Of a stretch of DNA of 64,000 bases, positions 17,976-25,499 are shown piece by piece (position 1 is the stretch's first letter; every line of letters starts with the position of its first letter). The notes under the pieces were generated by a model that made no database searches, had not been told where the DNA came from, and saw nothing but the letters and a program-made list of their open reading frames with translations. Position numbers and translations under genes: made by a program. The stretch covers positions 1-64,000 of the forward strand of contig JACRCQ010000074.1 in assembly GCA_016218915.1 (NCBI GenBank), in the 5' to 3' direction. This DNA is from Deltaproteobacteria bacterium. Its GTDB lineage: Bacteria > Myxococcota_A > Polyangia > Polyangiales > Polyangiaceae.

Positions 17976-18780
17976 AAGCGCTTCTGCCACCTGCACGTCT
18001 GCGCGCTGGCGTGCGCTCGATCGTCGGCAGCACTTCCCGCGTCTGCCGGGTCGTCGGGGGAACATGCCGCAGCCCTCCAGGAAGCCTCGCAGGAGCAGGA
18101 AGCTTCACGTCCAACCCCGCAGGACGCCCGCCCGGGAACATCGATGCGCGTACGCCAGGTAGGATGGAAGGCGATCTTCCCTCTGGCCTCGAGGCAGGAT
18201 CCGCTACGAGCTGCAGGCAGGCCGTGACGATCTTCTTGAGCGTCTCGGGCACGCCCCACCCCAACTTCGCGCATGCATCCACTTCCGGCGTGCCGTCCGG
18301 AACCCCCAGCAGCTCGTGGAGCCGCGCCGTGTCCAGGATGTAGGGAAGGTCGCGCTTGTTGTACTGCACCACCATCGGCTTGCGCGTCGGATCGTCGCCC
18401 TGCGCCGCAAGGTTCAGCTCCAGGTTCCGGATGCTCTCGATGTTCAAGTCGAGGGCGAGCTCCTGGCTGTCCACCACGAACACGACCCCATCGACGTTCT
18501 GCAGGACCAGGCGCCGGGTCTTGTCGAGCGCGATCTGCCCAGGCACCGTGCACAGGTGCAAGCGCACCTGGTAGCCACGGTACACGCCCAGGGTCACCGG
18601 AAGCAGGTCGAAGAAGAGGGTCCGCTCGGATTCGGTCGCGAGGGTGATCAGCTTGCCCCTCATCTCCGGACGGCTCTTGGCGTGCAGGTATTGCAGGTTC
18701 GTCGTCTTACCCCCCATGCCAGGGCCGTAGTAGACGATCTTGAGGTGCAGCTGCTTGGTCGCGTGCTCGAAAACCGGCAT
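17974..18780 (-). CDS. MglA-like small Ras-type GTPase with C-terminal extension
   Basis: A 268-residue GTP-binding protein. The P-loop GPGMGGKTT is at 19-27. The switch II motif is TVPGQ (78-82) in place of DTAGQ, exactly as in the MglA family, and is followed by RRLVLQNVDGVVFVVDSQ. NKRD (141-144) gives guanine specificity. MglA proteins act as polarity or motility switches in myxobacteria, cycling with an MglB-type GAP. Here residues beyond about 195 form a ~70-residue Pro/Arg-rich tail absent from canonical MglA. No MglB gene is adjacent; the gene upstream on the same strand is a small winged-helix protein. It is probably a paralogous polarity or signalling GTPase rather than MglA itself. 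Confidence 0.85.
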   Translation of the reverse strand: MPVFEHATKQLHLKIVYYGPGMGGKTTNLQYLHAKSRPEMRGKLITLATESERTLFFDLLPVTLGVYRGYQVRLHLCTVPGQIALDKTRRLVLQNVDGVVFVVDSQELALDLNIESIRNLELNLAAQGDDPTRKPMVVQYNKRDLPYILDTARLHELLGVPDGTPEVDACAKLGWGVPETLKKIVTACLQLVADPASRPEGRSPSILPGVRASMFPGGRPAGLDVKLPAPARLPGGLRHVPPTTRQTREVLPTIERTPARRRAGGRSA

Positions 18781-18891
18781 CCTTCACCTGCCACTTCCGT
18801 TGCTGCCCGGCTCTGCCCGGAGCCCGATTTGGACAATCGTGCCACCCGGCGCCTATCACGCGCTGTCGGGAAGGGACAACTTACGGGCTGG

Positions 18892-19164
18892 CTAGGCTGC
18901 GGCTTCGCAGGGTTTGCAGGGCGACCGGAGCTCAGGAAGGGGCACGGCCACGACAGCTCTTGCGAGCGCGAAGCCGGACAGGGTCAGGCGCATCCGCAGG
19001 GCATCGACGAACCCCTCGCGGTGCAGGGCACTCACGGTCCGTCGCAGATCTGCTCGCCGCACCCGAATCTCCGCGGCCAGATCGTCCAGGGAGCACATCC
19101 GCCCCTCAAATTGGTACTTGGCGAGGGTTTGCAGTACGTAGGGAGCCAAGGTGTTGGGACTCAT
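18892..19164 (-). CDS. Small winged-helix DNA-binding-like protein
   Basis: A 90-residue protein whose first 70 residues fit a winged helix: YVLQTLAKYQFEGRMCSLDDLAAEIRVRRADLRRTVSALHREGFVDALRMRLTLSG, with helix-turn-helix around 26-50 and the wing after GFVDA. The last 20 residues include CKPC and are variable. It lies 111 bases upstream of the MglA-like GTPase on the same strand, so it may be co-transcribed with it. It is likely a transcriptional regulator or a protein-protein winged-helix module; targets are unknown. Confidence 0.65.
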   Translation of the reverse strand: MSPNTLAPYVLQTLAKYQFEGRMCSLDDLAAEIRVRRADLRRTVSALHREGFVDALRMRLTLSGFALARAVVAVPLPELRSPCKPCEAAA

Positions 19165-19243
19165 GGTCGCGACCCTAGATGATGCCTGAACGCGTGTACA
19201 GTTTTTGACAGAACTTTTTCAGGCTGTCTTCCGCCCGCTCCCT

Positions 19244-21238
19244 TCAACCCCTGGCGCGCGCTTTTCTTCCCCGAATTCCCATCAAGATCGCTGCAAGCCC
19301 CGCCACCAGCCACCCCCACCGTGGCCCGGTCGCAGACGACGTCCTGCACGAGCAGCCCGAGTTCTCCTCAGACCCGCTCCAGGCCACCACCGGCCCTGCG
19401 TCCTGACCCCCCGCCTCACCTGTCGACCCCTCTGCCACGGCCGGGTCCAGCGCAACATCCTTGGATGCGTCCACCCCTGCCTCCGCTCCCCCTTCCACGC
19501 CTCCATCCGCAACCAGGCACTTGCCAGCGATGCATGACTCCCCTGTCTTGCAGATCTTGTCGCAGGCGCCGCAGTTCTGCGGGTCCGACGACGTGTCCCT
19601 GCACTGCTCACCGCAGAGGACCTGCCCTCCCTCGCACACGCACTTGCCGGCTTCGCACGTGGTGCCGGTCGGGCACCCCGCGGTCCCCGGATCCGCGGTG
19701 AATGATGCCTTGAACGTGTACGGCCCCTCCTGCTCCACGTTGCCCGACACGTACGTGTCGACCACCACGAAGTACCGCCCCGGCTCCAGCGCCTGATCGA
19801 TCGTCACGTCCGCCCGCGCAATGCAGGCGCTCTCCTTGAGATCGCTCAGCAGGTGCAGGTCCGGATCATCGCCTCCCACCGCATCGACCTGGAGATGCAC
19901 CGTGCCTTTCTGGCAGACGTCGAAGCTGTACGCGAACTCACGGCCGTACTCGGCCGCCGTGTCCTTGCACGAGTAGTAGTTGAAGTAGCGGAAGCCCCCC
20001 TTGGAGGTGTCTCGCGAGTCTTCGTAGGGGAACGCTCCGATCACGATCGGAGCATCGCGACTTCCGGTATCGAGCGCAGCAGGCGCGCTGAACGCGGTGT
20101 CGAGCAGATTCCACAGCTCGGAGTAGCCTTTGTCGCTTCCCAGGGCCCACATCCCTGTTCCACCGAGCTCCTGCTGAAGAACCAGGTCGTACTTGCATCG
20201 CAGGCTCTGCTCGTCGTCGTACCAGAGCTGATGCCACACCCCTGATGCCTGCCAGATCATGGCCGGCTGGCAGATGCCGTCGTCGAAGAACTTGGGCGTC
20301 GCGTTGGCCAGCATCTCCCGGGCGACGGAATAGGTTCTCGCGCCCACGTTCGAGCCTGCGTTCGATGGCCACGTATTGCCGTCGGTCGTGTACTCCCTTC
20401 CGTAGTAGGGCACGCCGTAGACGATCTTCTTGCGCTTCGCCTCCCCGGACTGGTGCGCTGTGGTCACCACGGAGCGAAGGCCGGTCCATGACGCGGCGGG
20501 GAGCCACTGATCGTTGGTGCGGAAGATCCCAGAGGGACCGGCCATCGACGATCCGCTCCAGAAGAAGTCGTAGCCCATGATGAAATAGACATCGATGCTG
20601 TCGAGCAGCACCGGGATGTCAAAGGCTCCGGACCAGTCCACGGCCGGCGCTGCGATCGAGATGCCTGCCGCAGGATGACCGCGCGCGATCAGACGCGCAC
20701 GAAGCTCCTTGAAGAACGCTGTCTGCCCATCCTTCGCGTTGGCCGGAACCCCCTCGAAGTCGAGCGACACGCCGTCCGCCCCTCCGGCCTCCATCTCGTC
20801 GATGATGTTCTCGATCGCAGTCGCGCGGTTCGTCGCAGAGTTGAGCAGGGTCGACAGAGCCGTTGCGCTGAACAGGGTGAACACAGGCTCGACCTTCACA
20901 CCCGCCTTGTGCGCAGTGTCGATCAAGGCCTTGTCAGGCCAGCCGTGCTTGTCTCCCAGCGTTCCATCAGCGCTCATTTCGATGGAGAAGTCCGCGAGGT
21001 GCGTGATGAGATCCCACTTGATCTCGGAGACGTCGCTGACCCAGTACGGAAGGTAGCCGTAGACGATTCTCTGCACCTTGCTCCGGACCGGCGGCGAGTG
21101 CGGGTAGGCTCGTGCTGCACGGGGCTCGCTCCGGTGCGCTCGCAGTGCGTCGGCATGGACCGAGGCGACCTCGTCGACAGGCGGATGGTAGGCACCTTGA
21201 GGCTCTGCGGGCAAAGCGAGCAGCAGAGGTAGAAGCAT
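19244..21238 (-). CDS. GH18-family protein with PPC-like domain and MYXO-CTERM tail
   Basis: A 664-residue exported protein. A short signal (MLLPLLLALPAEP) precedes a glycosyl hydrolase 18 barrel at about 55-375, with YGYLPYW and GADGVSLDFEG. Asp160 and the acid Glu162 of DxxDxDxE are kept, but the central Asp is Ser158. A PPC-like beta domain (about 400-525) follows, then a Cys-rich module (CEAGKCVCEGGQVLCGEQC). The C-terminus has SGCSCRTSS, a hydrophobic helix and an Arg-rich end, the MYXO-CTERM sorting signal of myxobacteria. It may cleave or bind chitin- or peptidoglycan-type glycans at the surface. It is divergent from the Pro-rich lipoprotein. Confidence 0.85.
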   Translation of the reverse strand: MLLPLLLALPAEPQGAYHPPVDEVASVHADALRAHRSEPRAARAYPHSPPVRSKVQRIVYGYLPYWVSDVSEIKWDLITHLADFSIEMSADGTLGDKHGWPDKALIDTAHKAGVKVEPVFTLFSATALSTLLNSATNRATAIENIIDEMEAGGADGVSLDFEGVPANAKDGQTAFFKELRARLIARGHPAAGISIAAPAVDWSGAFDIPVLLDSIDVYFIMGYDFFWSGSSMAGPSGIFRTNDQWLPAASWTGLRSVVTTAHQSGEAKRKKIVYGVPYYGREYTTDGNTWPSNAGSNVGARTYSVAREMLANATPKFFDDGICQPAMIWQASGVWHQLWYDDEQSLRCKYDLVLQQELGGTGMWALGSDKGYSELWNLLDTAFSAPAALDTGSRDAPIVIGAFPYEDSRDTSKGGFRYFNYYSCKDTAAEYGREFAYSFDVCQKGTVHLQVDAVGGDDPDLHLLSDLKESACIARADVTIDQALEPGRYFVVVDTYVSGNVEQEGPYTFKASFTADPGTAGCPTGTTCEAGKCVCEGGQVLCGEQCRDTSSDPQNCGACDKICKTGESCIAGKCLVADGGVEGGAEAGVDASKDVALDPAVAEGSTGEAGGQDAGPVVAWSGSEENSGCSCRTSSATGPRWGWLVAGLAAILMGIRGRKARARG

Positions 21239-21345
21239 GATCGATCCGGGTAGCCGCGTGCGCTGGCGGGATCAAGGCCGGTGGCCGCACGCCGACGGGT
21301 GTAAGATGGAGCGTTCTGTCTCGTTTGCCTGGTGGAGACCCGACC

Positions 21346-21789
21346 ATGACCCTGCTGCGAAGTGCGTGCGCACGCCCGAGATCGTCGCGGCTCATCCCCT
21401 CCTATCCGCGGCAGATCGCTGCAGGCCTCATGGTCGCTGCGCTCTCGCTGGGGGCTGCTGCATGCGGAGGGAGCCGTGCCTACGACGCTTCCTACCCCTA
21501 CCCTCCGCCTCCCCCGCCTCCGCCTCCGCCCCCGGACAACGGGGCGATGGTTCGTCCTGATCCGGATCCGGGCGCCATGATCGCAACCGAGCCTCCTCCG
21601 CCCCCGGGACCATTCGCGCAGCCTCCCCCGGGAGAACCCGGCGAGACCTACAATCCTCCTCCGCGACCGACCGTGGTCCGTCCACCACCGCCGCCGCCGC
21701 GGCCGCCTCGACCGGCTCCCACGGTTCCCACGCGTCCGCCTGACCCGAATCCCGCTGGAGGGCTCGGCGTGTCGTTCCAGGGTGGATGA
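21346..21789 (+). CDS. Proline-rich lipoprotein
   Basis: A 147-residue protein. After a basic N-terminus comes the hydrophobic segment AAGLMVAALSLGAAAC with the lipobox Cys near residue 42. The rest is a Pro-rich tail with runs of up to eleven Pro and repeated PxPP units, ending GLGVSFQGG. Such tails are extended and may span the envelope or bind partners. ATG at 21346 follows GGTGGAGACC. It ends 4 bases from the convergent NadD-like gene. No domain is recognised. Confidence 0.65.
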   Translation: MTLLRSACARPRSSRLIPSYPRQIAAGLMVAALSLGAAACGGSRAYDASYPYPPPPPPPPPPPDNGAMVRPDPDPGAMIATEPPPPPGPFAQPPPGEPGETYNPPPRPTVVRPPPPPPRPPRPAPTVPTRPPDPNPAGGLGVSFQGG

Positions 21790-21793
21790 CGGC

Positions 21794-22456
21794 TCAACGG
21801 TAGAGACCGTGCTGCTCGATGGCCTCGAGGACCTCCGGCAGCACCCACCCTTGCAGGCGTGACCTCCAGTCGCAGGGCGCCGCGCCTTCGTTTCTCAGCG
21901 CGCGAATCCGCTCCCGCACCGCGGTGGACGAGATCTCGCGAATCGAAGCCGGGACGTCGACTGCACCCGGCAGTGCGCCGGAGCGCCCGAACACCACAAC
22001 ATGCCTGGCAAGACGCGACAGCGCATGATCCTCGGCGGCTGCCCACGGGATCGCCTTGCGCTCGAAGTAGGCTCTCGAGTCGAGCAATCGGCGGAAGCTG
22101 TCATCTCCCATTCCCAACCCCACTTCGGCTCGCGGAAAGGTTGCTGCGAGGCACGCTGCAAGGCGCAGGTAGAGCACCTCGTGGGCGACAGCCAGGTGGA
22201 TTCGATCAGGAGACGTAGCGCGCAGGGCTTGCAGCATCTCGATGCGCTGGTCCAAGGTCGCGTTCAGGGGCGGACGCACCTGCTTTTCGAAGTGGAAGGA
22301 TGGGAGCATCACCACAACGACTTCGAAGCGATCGAGCAGGCGCGCGACGATCCACCCATGTCCGCAGTGCGGAGGATCGAACGAGCCCAGGAATCCGCCC
22401 ACGGTGCGCACCGAATCGCAGCCTGCCATCCTGGTCTTGAATTCGAGCTCAAGCAT
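21794..22456 (-). CDS. NadD-like nucleotidyltransferase
   Basis: A 220-residue member of the nucleotidylyltransferase superfamily. The N-terminal GGFLGSFDPPHCGHG is the GxFDPxHxGH ATP-binding motif. C-terminal EISSTAVRERI matches ISSTxIR, and LPEVLEAIEQHGLYR matches the NadD end. NadD adenylylates nicotinate mononucleotide to make NAD precursors; here divergence from canonical NadD leaves the substrate open. The ATG at 22456 overlaps the end of the radical SAM gene by 8 bases, so translation is coupled. It is the last gene of the operon divergent from the NrtR-like regulator, which fits a link to NAD or a related nucleotide cofactor. Confidence 0.8.
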   Translation of the reverse strand: MLELEFKTRMAGCDSVRTVGGFLGSFDPPHCGHGWIVARLLDRFEVVVVMLPSFHFEKQVRPPLNATLDQRIEMLQALRATSPDRIHLAVAHEVLYLRLAACLAATFPRAEVGLGMGDDSFRRLLDSRAYFERKAIPWAAAEDHALSRLARHVVVFGRSGALPGAVDVPASIREISSTAVRERIRALRNEGAAPCDWRSRLQGWVLPEVLEAIEQHGLYR

Positions 22457-23189
22457 GGGCGCCTCGCGCGAGCTCGTAGTCGCTGGTAATGGTCCCATCG
22501 GCGAACAGGTTGACGCAGTCCAGCTGGGCCCTGTGGAAGTCCCAGACGGTCACCTCGAGACCGTCGAGATCGTAGACCGGGTTGCCGCCGTGGCTCCTGA
22601 CAGGCGCGTGCCCGCGCAAAGGCTCGAACGGTCCGAGCTTCTGCCAGGGTTTGCGCAGCACCAGGCGTCGCACCCCGAGCGACCTGCAGCGCGAAAGGAT
22701 CTCGTCCAGCTCCTCCTCGTTGGCAGCAGTCACGAGCGTCGAGATCTTGATCGGGATGGTGGCGACCTGCAGGATGCGCCCGAGGTCGAGCACGCGGGCG
22801 CTGCCTGTCATGGCCCGGCAGGTCGAGTCGCGAAAAGAAGGCAGCGAGATGGTGGCGCGGTCGTAGAGGTTGAACACGCCCGGGTTGCGCAGCACGAGCG
22901 TGCCGTTGGTATGCAGCGAGATGCGCACGCCCGGCAGCGACCTGCGCAGCCACTCGAGGAGGCGCGGCTGGTGGCGATAGAGCATCGGCTCGGTGTTCAC
23001 ACCGGTCAGCGAGACCTCGCGAATGGCGCGCTCCAGGAGGATCGAGGCAAACCGCGCGAGTCCAGGCAGCGGCCAGCGGTCGAGGCTCGACAGGTGAACG
23101 CCGCTTTCGAGCCTGGAGCCGATGCAGTCGGGGCAGGCCAGGTTGCACGGGCCGCTCAGCAGGATGTTGGCAAAGCCTTGGGTGTCCAT
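22449..23189 (-). CDS. Radical SAM protein, short form
   Basis: A 246-residue radical SAM enzyme. The cluster motif is CNLACPDC (Cys15, Cys19, Cys22). It continues with EVSLTGVNTEPML (the GGE-like region), ISLHTNGTL, ISLPSF and a C-terminal DCVNLFADGTITSDYE. There is no SPASM or other auxiliary-cluster Cys set. It binds S-adenosylmethionine and a 4Fe-4S cluster to generate a radical; the substrate is unknown. The ATG at 23189 follows GGAGGCTGCAC and lies 11 bases after the HemN-like gene. The long upstream extension of the frame overlaps that gene and is not used. It is coupled to the downstream NadD-like gene. Confidence 0.85.
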   Translation of the reverse strand: MDTQGFANILLSGPCNLACPDCIGSRLESGVHLSSLDRWPLPGLARFASILLERAIREVSLTGVNTEPMLYRHQPRLLEWLRRSLPGVRISLHTNGTLVLRNPGVFNLYDRATISLPSFRDSTCRAMTGSARVLDLGRILQVATIPIKISTLVTAANEEELDEILSRCRSLGVRRLVLRKPWQKLGPFEPLRGHAPVRSHGGNPVYDLDGLEVTVWDFHRAQLDCVNLFADGTITSDYELARGAHA

Positions 23190-23200
23190 GTGCAGCCTCC

Positions 23201-24628
23201 TCAAAGCGACATCAGGTGGCTCTTGACCGCGTCCGAGTAGAAGAGCGACACCACGCCCGGAAAGCATCGAGCGCCGGCGCGGGTGAGGCGAAGCGCGCGG
23301 CCGGCGTACTCCATGAGCCCGTGGTCGACCGCGAACGCGACCTCGCGTGGGAACGCTCGTTCGAGCGAGATGCCGAAGCGAAGTGCAAACGCGGCGAGGT
23401 TGATCTCGCCGAAGTAGAACGACACCGCGATCATCTTCGCCATGCCCTCGGAGGGGGGCAGATGGTAGAGGTCCTGGATCGGGAGCTGGCCTGCGTCGAC
23501 CGCGCCGAGATAGCGATCCATCTTCTTGCTCGCTGCGCCGTGGTTGTAGGCGAGCACGTTGTTGGTGAAGGTCTGCGCGCCCAGCCCGATGCCGAGATAG
23601 GGAGTGCTCCACACGACGCGCTCGGTCAGGTAGGCGCTCGTGCCGGCCTCGGATGCATCTCGGGAGAAGGTGTTCTTGCCCGGGTTGGCGTGGAAGCCCG
23701 CATCCGCAAGCAGGCGGTGCGCGAGCTCGGACAGCTCCACCACGCGCGACAGCTCCACATCCGCAGCTTCGGCCGCCACACGCGTGCCCTTGTAGCGCAT
23801 GCGGTAGAGCGTGATCACGTCCGGGTGCAGCTCCAGGGTCTGCGCGATCGTGCTCGCGAAGTCTGCGGGTGTCTGCGAGGCGAAGCCGTACATCAGGTCC
23901 ACGTTGAACCGGCGGAAGCCTGCCTTGGAGATCTGCTCGGCAGCGCGCGCATGCAGGCTGGCGTTGCCGTCGCGGCCGTAGGCCTGCAGCAGGTGGGCGT
24001 TGACCATCTGCAACCCCATGCTGATCCGGTCGATGCCAAAGGAGCGATAGGCGGCAAGACGCTCCGGGTGGTTGGCAGCGATCTTGGGGGTGGTCTCGAT
24101 GCTGATGCCGTAGTCGGGAGCGAGACGGAAGCCTCGGTGGACGCGGGCGACCAGCTCCCCGATACGGGCCGGGTCGAGGATGGAGGGGGTTCCTCCCCCG
24201 ATGTCGAAGCCGACCAGAAGCGTTCCTTGCAGGCCGAGACGCTCGATGTCGACATCGAGCTCACGAAGGAGCGCCGCATGGTAGCGCTCCTCGATCGACA
24301 GCTCGTGGCGGTCGACCACGGTGTACTCGCAGTAGGCGCAACGGTTCTCGCAAAACGGGATGTGAGCGTACAAGCTCATGCGTCCCTGGGCGGCAAACGC
24401 CTCTCGAAGCAGCGCCTCGTGCTCCTCAGGGGCCTTGCGGTAGCGCCAGACCGTGCGCGTGTGTGCGATCGGATAGGCCGTGTTGGCGATGTGATGGTTG
24501 CGCATGCCGGCGTCGAACACGGAAGCCGGCTCGATCGACATCGGCAGCGGCTCGGCGGCGAAGCAGGGCAGCGTGCGGTGCAGGCGCGAAGCGCGGCTGG
24601 GGCAGATGGGGGACAACGACGGCAGCAT
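23201..24628 (-). CDS. HemN-like (coproporphyrinogen oxidase family) radical SAM protein
   Basis: A 475-residue HemN-family protein. The cluster motif PFCENRCAYCEY has Cys93, Cys97 and Cys100. It is followed by FDIGGGTPSIL, SIETTPKIA, GIDRISMGLQ and VDLMYGF, the core of HemN/HutW-type enzymes. A C-terminal HemN-like domain follows (YLGIGLGAQTF...YNHGAASKKMDRYLGAV). Many HemN homologs are heme chaperones or methylases, not oxidases, so heme synthesis should not be assumed. The ATG at 24628 follows AAAGGAGCC. It is the first gene of the operon; a 25-bp near-perfect palindrome lies 12 bases upstream. Confidence 0.87.
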   Translation of the reverse strand: MLPSLSPICPSRASRLHRTLPCFAAEPLPMSIEPASVFDAGMRNHHIANTAYPIAHTRTVWRYRKAPEEHEALLREAFAAQGRMSLYAHIPFCENRCAYCEYTVVDRHELSIEERYHAALLRELDVDIERLGLQGTLLVGFDIGGGTPSILDPARIGELVARVHRGFRLAPDYGISIETTPKIAANHPERLAAYRSFGIDRISMGLQMVNAHLLQAYGRDGNASLHARAAEQISKAGFRRFNVDLMYGFASQTPADFASTIAQTLELHPDVITLYRMRYKGTRVAAEAADVELSRVVELSELAHRLLADAGFHANPGKNTFSRDASEAGTSAYLTERVVWSTPYLGIGLGAQTFTNNVLAYNHGAASKKMDRYLGAVDAGQLPIQDLYHLPPSEGMAKMIAVSFYFGEINLAAFALRFGISLERAFPREVAFAVDHGLMEYAGRALRLTRAGARCFPGVVSLFYSDAVKSHLMSL

Positions 24629-24640
24629 GGCTGGCTCCTT

Positions 24641-24665
24641 TGTTTAGTTAGATTCTAACCAAACA
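24641..24665. promoter_or_regulatory. 25-bp palindromic operator-like site
   Basis: Arms TGTTTAGTTAG and CTAACCAAACA pair around a central base at 24653, matching at 11 of 12 positions, with a perfect inner core GTTAGA-T-TCTAAC. It sits 12 bases before the start of the HemN-like gene, in the gap shared with the divergent NrtR-like regulator. The AT-rich, highly symmetric sequence stands out from its GC-rich surroundings. Binding by the neighbouring regulator is inference. Confidence 0.7.
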
Positions 24666-24737
24666 TGAGAGCGTGTCAAGCTGACGTGCAGCAGTTCCAT
24701 TCATTGCTTCGATCCATGTTGCATTTGGGCGAGGATC

Positions 24738-24762
24738 TGTTTAGTTTCTTCACAATCTAACA
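24738..24762. promoter_or_regulatory. Second 25-bp operator-like site overlapping the regulator start
   Basis: This site has the same length and outer ends as the palindrome at 24641 (it begins TGTTTAGTT and ends AACA). The inner symmetry is degraded. Its last base is the A of the regulator's ATG. Binding here would block regulator expression, as expected for autorepression. The spacing between site centres is 97 bases. Confidence 0.55.
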
Positions 24763-25475
24763 TGAAGCGCTCCCAGGCCCGGCCCACCCCCTCCCAGCTC
24801 GAACGCCCCATCCTGTCCGTCGATGTCGTGCTCCTTCACGCCGATCGGGCCAAGCTGCACGCTCTGCTCCTGCGCCGCACCGAGCAACCCTTCCTCGGCG
24901 CCCTCGCGCTGCCCGGCGTCGCTGTGCGCGTCGACGAGACCCTGGAGTTCGCAGCCCGTCGGGCGCTGGTCACCAAGACCGGGCTCGCTGCCGATCATGC
25001 CGCTGGGCTGCACCTCGAGCAGGTCGCAACGTTTGACGCGCTCTTCCGCGATCCGCGTGGACGCACGGTCACCGTCGCCCACATGGCCTTGAGCGCCGCG
25101 CGTCTGCCGATCGAGCCAGGCTCAGCAGGTGCCTGGATCGAGCTCAGCCGCATCCCGCGTGGAAGCTTGCCGTTCGACCATGACGAGATCCTGCAGACCA
25201 CGCTCAGCCGTCTTCGCGGCAAGCTGCGCTACACCAACATCGCGGCGCGATTGCTCGGCGACACCTTCCGCCTCGAGGAGCTGCAGAGCGTCTACGAGGC
25301 GATCCTCGGTCGCACGCTCAACCGTTCGAACTTCCGCACCAAGCTGCTCAAGATCGGTTTGATCGAGCGCGCAGGAGTGATGGCAGGGAGCACGGGGGCA
25401 CAGGGCGGACGCCCTCCTCATCTGTTCCGCTTCACGCGCCAGGATGTCGCAGCAGAGGACAGGGAGTTCGTCTGA
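24762..25475 (+). CDS. NrtR-like NUDIX-winged-helix transcriptional regulator
   Basis: A 237-residue protein with a NUDIX domain (about 18-150) and a winged-helix C-terminus (about 155-225, LRYTNIAARLLGDTFRLEELQSVYEAILG then FRTKLLKIGLIERAG). This is the NrtR/NUDIX-HTH layout. The NUDIX box is degenerate: GVAVRVDETLEFAARRALVTKTG has lost the catalytic Glu residues of REUxEExG. The domain is therefore probably a ligand sensor (ADP-ribose or NAD-type nucleotides in known NrtR). No ribosome site precedes ATG 24762, suggesting a leaderless message. It is divergent from an operon with a NadD-like gene, its likely target. Confidence 0.85.
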   Translation: MKRSQARPTPSQLERPILSVDVVLLHADRAKLHALLLRRTEQPFLGALALPGVAVRVDETLEFAARRALVTKTGLAADHAAGLHLEQVATFDALFRDPRGRTVTVAHMALSAARLPIEPGSAGAWIELSRIPRGSLPFDHDEILQTTLSRLRGKLRYTNIAARLLGDTFRLEELQSVYEAILGRTLNRSNFRTKLLKIGLIERAGVMAGSTGAQGGRPPHLFRFTRQDVAAEDREFV

Positions 25476-25499
25476 GAAGGCAGGGTCGGGACGCTCAGC

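Noticed and set aside
22449..24628. The two radical SAM genes as maturases of the His-Xaa-Ser peptide.
   Set aside because: They lie 17 kb away, are bound to an NrtR-like regulator and a NadD-like gene, and one is HemN-like; nothing links them to the peptide.
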